Shown: piece after piece, positions 38,201-45,688 of the stretch
Position numbering within the stretch: position 1 is the stretch's first letter
Layout of the letters: the number at the start of each line of letters is the position of its first letter
Source: Fusobacterium varium
GTDB lineage: Bacteria; Fusobacteriota; Fusobacteriia; Fusobacteriales; Fusobacteriaceae
Length of the DNA stretch: 64,000 bases
Assembly (NCBI GenBank): GCA_002356455.1
Contig: AP017968.1
Span: forward strand, 3,534,001 to 3,598,000
Direction: 5' to 3'
The notes under the pieces: model-generated
The model's database searches: none
Told to the model about the DNA's origin: nothing
The model's input: only the letters and a program-made list of their open reading frames with translations
Translations under genes and position numbers: made by a program

Positions 38201-39009
38201 ACTATTCCACTTCCATCTCCTGGGTCACTAAATATAGTTTGAGAATATGCCATTAAATTAATGATAACTTTAGGAATTATTTTCCCTTTATATTTTAAGT
38301 AATTTTCTATTACCCATTTTATTCCTTTTGATTTGATTTCTTGTTTCAAAATTGAATTTGTAAAAATGGGATAAGGAGTTACTCCTAATTTTTCTAACTC
38401 TTCTATAAATTTATCTACTACTTTTATTCGTTTGCTGTTCCATTCTTTTCCATGAAACAGAACAGCAATCGCCATAGGTTCTTCTGCTATTTTTTTTATA
38501 TAGTCTTCCTCATTTTCTACTATATTTCCATTATCATATATTCCTTCCCATTTGGTATAATTATATTTTTTGTATAAATATTTCTTATTTCCAAGTTCTG
38601 AAGCTGTATAGAGAATCATATTTTTATAATTTTCTTCTCCTCCTAATGTATAATATTTTGTCATATTATATATTACTGATACAGGTATTCCACCCTGTTC
38701 AACAAATTCTCTATTTTCATCATCAATTGTAGTATTAATAAAAAATGGAAGCTTTCCCCAAAAATTATTTTTTATATTCAGAAATTTTTTAAAACTAGAT
38801 ACTCCTCCATGAAGAAGAACATACACTATATTACTTGTTCTTATTTCTTCTTCAAGTTTTATATATTCTTCATCAGATTTATCTATTATATTAGATTTAA
38901 AAAAACTGAATTTAAATTCCCCACAATATTCATCCATTAGATTTTTACATATTTTATTGAATGTATAACTATTATCATAGTTTGATGTAATTAAAGTAAT
39001 TTTAAACAT
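35269..39009 (-). CDS. cobN: CobN-family chelatase large subunit (copy 2)
   Basis: A 1246-residue paralogue of copy 1, collinear along its whole length and clearly closely related (for example [27 protein letters not shown] in pieces, [34 protein letters not shown] in pieces). This operon carries no I or D motor subunits, so it must borrow those of operon 1 or act alone, as reported for CobN-like HmuS proteins in haem uptake operons. It is the last gene of riboswitch 2 operon, 21 bp after a binding protein gene. Confidence 0.9.
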   Translation of the reverse strand: [1246 protein letters not shown]

Positions 39010-39030
39010 ATTTTCTCCTTTTGAAAAATA

Positions 39031-39912
39031 CTATTCTTTATCATCTTTTAATTGATAAATACTGTTAGCTAACTCTTCTATTCCATCTATAACATATTGA
39101 GAATATATATACACATATTTTCCTGGAATAGGATATATTCTGCCATTTTTTACAGCTTTCAAGTCTTTATAGCTTTTATCCTTACTTAAAAATTCTAAAA
39201 ATCTACTGCTATCCTTTGCAGCAGTAGAATCCCATATAGGCACTATAATTACATCTGGATTAATCTCTATAACTTTTTCTTTTGATATTTTTGCAAAACG
39301 TCCTATCCCTGCTTCTCTAGCAGTATTTATAACATATATTTTTTGAAGCATGTCATCAAAAATACTTCCTTTTCCATTTGTTCCTTCATAATGAGAGTAT
39401 TCCAATACCCTTGGAGAAATTTTTCTACTTTCTTTTATTTTTTTCTGGACCGCAGCTAATCTTTCATCCATATTCCTTACAATTTCATTTCCTTTTTCTT
39501 TTTCTTCTACCAACTCAGCTAATTCCATGATGAGATTTTTCTGTTCCTCATATGTAGAAGAGGTACTGTAAATATATACATTAATCCCTGCATCTTCCAA
39601 TTGAGATAATATATCTTTTTTTAACCAGTTAGCTGCAATCACTAAGTCAGGCTCCATATCAATTATCTTTTCTACATTATCTACTTTTGTGAATCTATCC
39701 AATTTATCATATAAAACAGATGCCATTTCATTTTTATTAGAATATCCACTAAATGCAAGTATTCTATTTTTTCCAACCAAATCAAAAAGCATTTCATCTC
39801 CTGCCATTGATAAAGAAATTATTCTATTATATTTTTTAATAGACGTTTTCTGCCCATATAAAAAAGTTGTAATAAATATTCCTATAAAGAATATATAGAT
39901 AATTTTCTTCAT
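39031..39912 (-). CDS. btuF: BtuF-like periplasmic binding protein (operon 2)
   Basis: A 293-residue cluster A binding protein with a signal peptide (KKIIYIFFIGIFITTFLYG). It resembles the operon 1 protein closely: IISLSMAGDEMLFDLVGKNRI, MEPDLVIAANWLKKDIL, KISKEKVIEINPDVIIVPIW. I chose ATG 39912 because AGGAGGAAATA precedes it; the frame is open 11 codons further. No permease or ATPase accompanies it, so it probably feeds one of the other BtuCD pairs. Confidence 0.87.
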   Translation of the reverse strand: MKKIIYIFFIGIFITTFLYGQKTSIKKYNRIISLSMAGDEMLFDLVGKNRILAFSGYSNKNEMASVLYDKLDRFTKVDNVEKIIDMEPDLVIAANWLKKDILSQLEDAGINVYIYSTSSTYEEQKNLIMELAELVEEKEKGNEIVRNMDERLAAVQKKIKESRKISPRVLEYSHYEGTNGKGSIFDDMLQKIYVINTAREAGIGRFAKISKEKVIEINPDVIIVPIWDSTAAKDSSRFLEFLSKDKSYKDLKAVKNGRIYPIPGKYVYIYSQYVIDGIEELANSIYQLKDDKE

Positions 39913-39932
39913 TATTTCCTCCTGATACAATT

Positions 39933-39972
39933 TAAAGAAAAGCAATATAAAATAATTTTATTCTATATTGCT
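39933..39972 (-). terminator. Hairpin terminator directly after btuB2
   Basis: AGCAATATA (39941-39949) pairs with TATATTGCT (39964-39972), followed on the minus strand by a T-rich run. It occupies the same place as the hairpin after btuB1. Confidence 0.6.
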
Positions 39973-39997
39973 TCTCTGTTTAATTATTCTTTAAATT

Positions 39998-41962
39998 TTA
40001 AAAACTATATTTGAATCCAACATAATAGTTTCTTCTTGTTCCATAATAATAATCCAATGTTTTTCCATCACTTCCTGCTTTTGCATTAAAATACTCTTTA
40101 TCTAATATATTATTTATTCCTCCATAAAGAGTCAAACCATTTTCCATCTTATAGCTCAATGATACATTAAGTTCAGTATGCCCCTTTTGTTTTCCTAAAT
40201 TATTATGAAAATCATAAGTAGCATAGGCACTTCCATAGTAGTAAAAGGCTGTATTAAATATTAAATTATTTAAAATACTATAGTCCATTCCTAGGTTATA
40301 CACATATTTTGAAACTCCTGGTATTTCATTTCCAGAAAAAGGCCCACTTTTTATTTCATGTTCTATATAACTGAATCCTTCTCTAAAAGTAATCTTATCA
40401 AAATATTGTTCCATAGATAATTCAATTCCTCTTCTTCTGTTTTTTCCAGGAAGATTATATGTTGTTCCTAATTTTCCATTTTCATAGGCTACATAAAATA
40501 TTTCATTATCTGTATCTGTTTGAAATATAGCTCCAGAAAAATATAGGTTATTCCATACAGTCTTTAATCCTAATTCAAATGTATCTGATGTCTGCATTTC
40601 TACATCATATCCTGGTCTCCAACGTCCTGCTTCATCAGCTGTAGGAGCTCTAAAAGCCCTATTGTATGTTAAATATATACTGCTGCTTTCATTTAATAAA
40701 TAACTTCCAGTTAACTCATAAGCATTTTCACTAAAAGTTTCATCTACCGTTTTAGGAAGTGTATGTCCTTTTGAAGGGTAGAGTCTATCTGTTACATCAT
40801 ATTTTATTTTCTGATGTCTATATCCTTGAGTAAAAATAAAATCATTAATTCTTGTCTTATTTGTAGCAAATACTCCTAAAGATTCTCTTTTAGTATCTGT
40901 ACTTGTAGAAGTTGTATATACATATTCAGATTTTCCTTTAGAAAAATCTCCTCCAACAATAAAATATGAATTGTCCATATATTGATATTTTACTTGTGGA
41001 GTAATATAAAAAGATTGAGTATCTCTTACTGTACTTGTTGCTCCAGTTTTTTCATTTATAGAATTATATAATTTATCTTTATAATCTCCTGCTATGCTGA
41101 ACTGCAGATTATCAGTAATTGCAGTTTCATACTTTCCTCTGTATATTTTTAATTTTTCTTTTCCTTTAGTAGAACCTGTTGAAGGTTTTATCTGTCCTTT
41201 ATCAATTTGAGTTTTAGTTAATTTTCCAGGAAATCTAGATTCAGTTTCTGAATGAGTAAATCCTAAAGTCAGCGTTCCATTATCAAATTTATATTTTGAA
41301 TTAAAGTCTGCATATTCCACATCTCTTGTATCATGCTTTCTATAATTTTCAACTTCTTTATTAAGATAATTTACATTTAATGATAACCTATCTGTAATTT
41401 GAGATCCTACATTGACTTTATATTTTTTTAAATCATAAGAACCTCTCTCATAGCCAACAGTTCCATAATATTTTTTATTTTTTCCCTCTTTTGTAATAAT
41501 ATTTATTACACCAGCTACTGCTCCTTCACCATATAGTACATTTCCTCCATTAGGAACTACCTCTATTCTTTCAATTGTATCTACTGGTATAAGGTTTAAA
41601 TTAACTCCAGCAGTATCCACAGTACTATTATATGGAATCCCATCTATTAAAAATAGAATATTCTGTTCTTCTTTTCCAGGGGCCATCCCTCTAAAAGATA
41701 TTTTAGCGTCTGATCCGCCTATATTATTATAAGCTGTTAAACCTGGCACTACCTTCAAAGCCTCTTCAATAGTTTGAGCACCCCTTCTCTCAATTTCTTC
41801 TGAAGTTATTACAGTTACGTTTTTAGGTGTTTCCAATACACTTGTTCCAAAACTTTCAGCAGAAACTATTGTTTCATCCAGTTTAACTGCAAACTTTTCA
41901 TCAGCTGCTGTTATTGATGAGCTAACTGCTAATACAGCAACTACCATTAAATATTTTTTCAT
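39998..41962 (-). CDS. btuB: TonB-dependent outer-membrane receptor (BtuB-like, copy 2)
   Basis: A 654-residue receptor with a signal peptide (KKYLMVVAVLAVSSSITAA), a TonB-box-like LDETIVS, the plug (RRGAQTIEEALKVVPGL, FLIDGIPYN, GNVLYGEGAVAGVINIITKEG in pieces) and a barrel ending FKYSF. It is related to but clearly different from copy 1 in the barrel loops, so it may take a different corrinoid or chelate. First gene after riboswitch 2. Confidence 0.9.
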   Translation of the reverse strand: MKKYLMVVAVLAVSSSITAADEKFAVKLDETIVSAESFGTSVLETPKNVTVITSEEIERRGAQTIEEALKVVPGLTAYNNIGGSDAKISFRGMAPGKEEQNILFLIDGIPYNSTVDTAGVNLNLIPVDTIERIEVVPNGGNVLYGEGAVAGVINIITKEGKNKKYYGTVGYERGSYDLKKYKVNVGSQITDRLSLNVNYLNKEVENYRKHDTRDVEYADFNSKYKFDNGTLTLGFTHSETESRFPGKLTKTQIDKGQIKPSTGSTKGKEKLKIYRGKYETAITDNLQFSIAGDYKDKLYNSINEKTGATSTVRDTQSFYITPQVKYQYMDNSYFIVGGDFSKGKSEYVYTTSTSTDTKRESLGVFATNKTRINDFIFTQGYRHQKIKYDVTDRLYPSKGHTLPKTVDETFSENAYELTGSYLLNESSSIYLTYNRAFRAPTADEAGRWRPGYDVEMQTSDTFELGLKTVWNNLYFSGAIFQTDTDNEIFYVAYENGKLGTTYNLPGKNRRRGIELSMEQYFDKITFREGFSYIEHEIKSGPFSGNEIPGVSKYVYNLGMDYSILNNLIFNTAFYYYGSAYATYDFHNNLGKQKGHTELNVSLSYKMENGLTLYGGINNILDKEYFNAKAGSDGKTLDYYYGTRRNYYVGFKYSF

Positions 41963-41990
41963 TATTTCCTCCCCTATTTATAAAAAATTA

Positions 41991-42034
41991 CAAATAAAAA
42001 CTCTGATTAGGCAAAATAATTTACCTAATCAGAG
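41991..42034 (-). terminator. Riboswitch 2 expression-platform terminator
   Basis: CTCTGATTAGG (42001-42011) pairs with CCTAATCAGAG (42024-42034), followed on the minus strand by TTTTT. It is the same hairpin as in the riboswitch 1 leader. Confidence 0.85.
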
Positions 42035-42098
42035 CACCAATTCTGAAATAATGAAATTCAAAAAATAACAGAAATTTACATTTTCAAATATATTAATT

Positions 42099-42245
42099 GG
42101 TAAGTCTTCTGACTTAGCTTCATCCTACTCTCACGCCTTCCCAGTTTCCCAGTGACATAATGTGATTTCGTCCGCCATACAGCAGCTTGCGCTGTGGGGG
42201 ATTCTCACCCCTCTTCCTCTATTAAGCTTATATGCACCTAATCAT
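42099..42245 (-). promoter_or_regulatory. Cobalamin riboswitch RS2 (btuB2-btuF2-cobN2 operon)
   Basis: Minus-strand aptamer with the same conserved blocks as RS1, including the B12 box AAGTCAGAAGACTTACC and GGTGAGAATCCCCC. The whole leader differs from that of RS1 at only about six positions over 300 bp, by direct comparison. It should repress the operon when cobalamin is present. Confidence 0.95.
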
Positions 42246-42268
42246 CTTTTTGTTTTATTCTAATTTTA

Positions 42269-42297
42269 ATAGTATAATATCCAAACAATAATGTCAA
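42269..42297 (-). promoter_or_regulatory. Promoter of the riboswitch 2 operon
   Basis: TTGACA (42292-42297) and TACTAT (42269-42274) are spaced 17 bp on the minus strand, in the same context as the RS1 promoter. Confidence 0.8.
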
Positions 42298-42375
42298 GTA
42301 TATTATTTTTTTAAAACGATATTCTTTTATTAAGAAAATAAATATAAGACGAATATTAAGAACACCAATATTTTT

Positions 42376-43158
42376 TTATTTATTAAAATCTTCTGCAATA
42401 ATTACACTTTTTAAAATCTTATCCTCAATTTCAGTATCAAAAATTTTTGTTTCTATATTAAAATATTTTCTTAAATTGTCCTCATTTATTATATCAATAG
42501 TTTTTCCTATGATATAATCATCCTTTCCCATTATCAGTGATCTATCAGAGATTCTTAAAGCATATTCTGGATAATGAGTATTAAAAATACAAGTTATACC
42601 TTTTTCTTTTACCAATCTAACTATTAATTTTAAAATTATGGCCTGATTTTTAAAATCTAAATGAGATTCAGGTTCATCTAAGATTAATATTTGAGGTTCT
42701 CCAATCAAAGCTCTTGCTACAAATACCATCTGTAACTGTCCTCCGCTCAATTCAGAACACTTTTTATCTATTAGATGAAGTATTCCTATCTCATCTAATA
42801 CTTCTTCCACTAATTTCTGATCTTTTTTAGAGGGAATAGAAAACATTCCCAAATATCTAGCTCTTCCCATTATAGTTAATTCCCTTACTGAATATGGAAA
42901 AGAAAGACTATGTGCCTGTGGTACATATCCTATATTTTTCAATTCTTTAGGCGAATTTATTCTTCTATCTCCTATATACATCTCTCCAGAACTCCATTTT
43001 AATACACCATTAAGACATTTTAGCAAAGTAGTTTTTCCTATCCCATTTTGCCCCAATATTGTAAATATTTCTCCATCATTTACTTTTAAATTTATATTCT
43101 TTAAAATTAAATTCTCTCTTAAATATCCAAAGTTTCCATTTTTTATCTCTAAATTCAT
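42376..43158 (-). CDS. btuD: BtuD-like ABC transporter ATPase (operon 3)
   Basis: A 260-residue ATPase: Walker A GQNGIGKTT, signature LSGGQLQM, Walker B ILILDEPESHLD. It lies 4 bp after its permease gene and is the last gene of the riboswitch 3 operon. The signature and loop sequences differ from the ATPase of operon 1, so this is not a recent copy. Confidence 0.88.
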   Translation of the reverse strand: MNLEIKNGNFGYLRENLILKNINLKVNDGEIFTILGQNGIGKTTLLKCLNGVLKWSSGEMYIGDRRINSPKELKNIGYVPQAHSLSFPYSVRELTIMGRARYLGMFSIPSKKDQKLVEEVLDEIGILHLIDKKCSELSGGQLQMVFVARALIGEPQILILDEPESHLDFKNQAIILKLIVRLVKEKGITCIFNTHYPEYALRISDRSLIMGKDDYIIGKTIDIINEDNLRKYFNIETKIFDTEIEDKILKSVIIAEDFNK

Positions 43159-43162
43159 TTTC

Positions 43163-44164
43163 TCACCAACTCTTGTATCTCTTAAAAATAATAATAAAAA
43201 ATGGTGCTCCTACTAAAGAAGTGAGTATCCCTATTGGTATCTCTGCTGCTGTAGCTGTTCTGGCTATTCCATCTATTATCAGCATAAATATAGCTCCCAT
43301 TATGCAAGAACTTGGAATCAGTTTTGTATTATCAACTCCTATAAACATACGGCATATATGCGGTATTAACAATCCTATCCATCCTATTATTCCTGTAATA
43401 GTTACACATGCAGCTGTTATTAAAGTTACTAAAATTATTATAAAAGCTCTGATTTGAAGTGGATTAACACCTAATGACCGAACTTCATCGTCTCCTAGAG
43501 AAAGAATATTTATTCTCCATCTTAAAAGATATAAGATCATCATTCCTATCCCAACAGGAATTACTGCTATTTTCAATCCAGAATATGAAACATTAGAAAA
43601 ACTTCCCATAAGCCAGTAAGTTATAGCTGGAAGTTTATCATAAGGATCAGCAGTATACTTAATCAAAGAAATAAGAGAACCAAAAAGTGATGTCATAACC
43701 ATCCCTGAAAGTACAAGAGAGAGGGTGGAACTCTCTCCTCTCACTCTTGATAAAATATACGTCATTCCTACACTTAATATTCCAAAAAACATAGCTAAAA
43801 CTATAACATAACTGTTCATTCCAAAAAATAATATTCCAAGAACTGCTCCAAAAGCTGACCCAGAACTTACACTGATTACATCTGGGCTTACCAACGGATT
43901 TTGAAATATTCCTTGAAGTGCTGTTCCTGATACAGCAAGTCCTGCTCCTATTACCACATTCATTAATACTCTTGGTATTCTAAGTTGATATATTATTGAA
44001 CTTTCAATAGATGTATTTTCTATTCCTTTTAAGCTGTTTATTATAGTTGAATAGAATACTGCAGGAGAGATATAAAACCTTCCTAAAAATATTCCTCCAA
44101 ATATACAAAAAAACAATACTATTATAAGAAACAAAAGTTTCTTTCTATAATTATCCTTATACAT
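43163..44164 (-). CDS. btuC: BtuC-like ABC transporter permease (operon 3)
   Basis: A 333-residue FecCD-type permease: RIPRVLMNVVIGAGLAVSG, SVSSGSAFGAVLG, GDDEVRSLGVNP, GIIGWIGLLIPHICR, and PIGILTSLVGAPFFI. It lies 11 bp after the binding protein gene. Riboswitch 3 upstream supports a corrinoid or cobalt-chelate substrate. Confidence 0.9.
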   Translation of the reverse strand: MYKDNYRKKLLFLIIVLFFCIFGGIFLGRFYISPAVFYSTIINSLKGIENTSIESSIIYQLRIPRVLMNVVIGAGLAVSGTALQGIFQNPLVSPDVISVSSGSAFGAVLGILFFGMNSYVIVLAMFFGILSVGMTYILSRVRGESSTLSLVLSGMVMTSLFGSLISLIKYTADPYDKLPAITYWLMGSFSNVSYSGLKIAVIPVGIGMMILYLLRWRINILSLGDDEVRSLGVNPLQIRAFIIILVTLITAACVTITGIIGWIGLLIPHICRMFIGVDNTKLIPSSCIMGAIFMLIIDGIARTATAAEIPIGILTSLVGAPFFIIIFKRYKSW

Positions 44165-44175
44165 TTTATCCTCTC

Positions 44176-45234
44176 TTAAATATCAAGTCCTTGATTTATT
44201 TTTATATTTAAAATAGTTTCTAGTTGTTCTTCTGAAAGTTCATAATCAAAAAACTTAGAATAAAAATCTTTAATATCTTTTTTTATATTATATTCTTTAA
44301 AAATTTCAGGTGCAGCAGTTTTAGCTATCCATTTAATCATAAGTGGTGTCTCTGCACAAGGTGCATCCCATCTATAAATTCCTATTGGAGCTTTATATAC
44401 TTTTTTATTTTTTATAGCTTCAATATTTGCCCAATTTTGTCCACTGATTTTATTATTATAGATATCATCTGGTTGTATATTATCAAAATTACTCAAAATA
44501 ATTATATCTGGATTCCATACCATTACTTGTTCCATAGTCACTTTAGTCCAGTTTCCTGTTTTAATATCCTTAGTTACATTTTCTCCACCAGCCATATTTA
44601 TCATAATATCATTAACTGAATTTCCTGTTGCCACTGTTAATTGTGAATCTCTTATATAAAGAATCTTTTTTCTTTTTATATTTTTTAGCTCATTTTCTTT
44701 TGATGTCAGATAATTATTCGTATCCTTATGATATGCTATCAATTCAGCTGCTTTTTCCTCTTTATTAAAAATATCTCCCAACAACTTAATTCCCGCTTGA
44801 ACATCTTCCAATGTTCCATATTTTATAGCTACTGAAGGTATTTTTATTTTATCCAGTTTTTCTTTTACTTCTCCTTGATAATCCCATATTACTACTAATT
44901 CTGGTTTTAAAAGAGCCAATTCCTCATAATTCATATTAAAATTATTATCCACAAATGTTGAATTTATTTTTTCCATTTCTGGAGCCATTTCTTTTAAAAT
45001 GCTTATTTTATATGCTCCAATAGCTGATGGATGCATTCCTACAATCTTTGAAGCACTTCCATCTACTGCATAAGCAAGAGAGGCCCAAGGTATTGGTACT
45101 ATAGCCACCTTCTGAATGTTATCTGATATCTCTACATTCTTTCCTGTCAAGTCAGTTACTACTTTACCTTCTGTACTTATACTTCCCAACATAAACAATG
45201 AACACATAAACATACAACTTAAAATCTTTTTCAT
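44176..45234 (-). CDS. Cluster A binding protein of ABC importer (operon 3)
   Basis: A 352-residue binding protein with a signal peptide (KKILSCMFMCSLFMLGSIS). Core motifs are VVTDLTGKNVEI, LALLKPELVVIWDY, TGNSVNDIMINMAGG and VWNPDIIILSNFD. I chose ATG 45234 with AAAGGAGA upstream; an in-frame GTG three codons earlier sits too close to that site. It is larger and only distantly related to the other binding proteins here, closer in look to metal-chelate proteins. It follows riboswitch 3 directly. Confidence 0.85.
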   Translation of the reverse strand: MKKILSCMFMCSLFMLGSISTEGKVVTDLTGKNVEISDNIQKVAIVPIPWASLAYAVDGSASKIVGMHPSAIGAYKISILKEMAPEMEKINSTFVDNNFNMNYEELALLKPELVVIWDYQGEVKEKLDKIKIPSVAIKYGTLEDVQAGIKLLGDIFNKEEKAAELIAYHKDTNNYLTSKENELKNIKRKKILYIRDSQLTVATGNSVNDIMINMAGGENVTKDIKTGNWTKVTMEQVMVWNPDIIILSNFDNIQPDDIYNNKISGQNWANIEAIKNKKVYKAPIGIYRWDAPCAETPLMIKWIAKTAAPEIFKEYNIKKDIKDFYSKFFDYELSEEQLETILNIKINQGLDI

Positions 45235-45278
45235 CCTTCCCACTCTCCTTTAATTATTTTATAGAAATTTTTTTAAAT

Positions 45279-45324
45279 AAAAAAAGCTCTCCAGTTAACA
45301 GAAGATTCTATCTTACTGGAGAGC
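45279..45324 (-). terminator. Riboswitch 3 expression-platform terminator
   Basis: GCTCTCCAGT (45286-45295) pairs with ACTGGAGAGC (45315-45324), followed on the minus strand by a T run, just before the ribosome site of the binding protein gene. Confidence 0.85.
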
Positions 45325-45369
45325 CAAATACTGAAAACCTATTTAAATAAATAGTATTTTAATGACCAT

Positions 45370-45515
45370 TGGTAAGTCTTCTGACTCAGTTTCATCCTAC
45401 TCTCACGCCTTCCCAGTCTCCCAGTGACACAATGTGATTTCGTCCACCATACAGCAGCTTTTCGCTGTGGGGGAATCTCACCCCTCTTCCTCTATTAAGC
45501 TTATTCACACCTAAT
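45370..45515 (-). promoter_or_regulatory. Cobalamin riboswitch RS3 (btuFCD operon 3)
   Basis: The minus strand holds AATTAGGTGTG, GGTGAGATTCCCCC, CACTGGGAGACTGGGAAGGC, GAGTAGGATGAAA and the B12 box GAGTCAGAAGACTTACC. Its terminator lies at 45279-45324. The core is almost identical to RS4 and differs from the RS1/RS2 pair. Confidence 0.94.
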
Positions 45516-45540
45516 TGTTTTTAGTTATTCTTTCATCCCA

Positions 45541-45569
45541 ATGATATATTATTCAAACATGATTGTCAA
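45541..45569 (-). promoter_or_regulatory. Promoter of the riboswitch 3 operon
   Basis: TTGACA (45564-45569) and TATCAT (45541-45546) with a 17-bp spacer on the minus strand. The stretch from here to 45689 contains only A/T-rich sequence. Confidence 0.75.
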
Positions 45570-45688
45570 TAAAATACTTTTTTTCTTTATTTTAATTCAT
45601 TTTATTTTAAAAAAATATTAAAAATCCCTTTCATATAAATTATAGTAACAATGACTTAAAAAAGTTATTAACTATTTTTTATCTTTTA

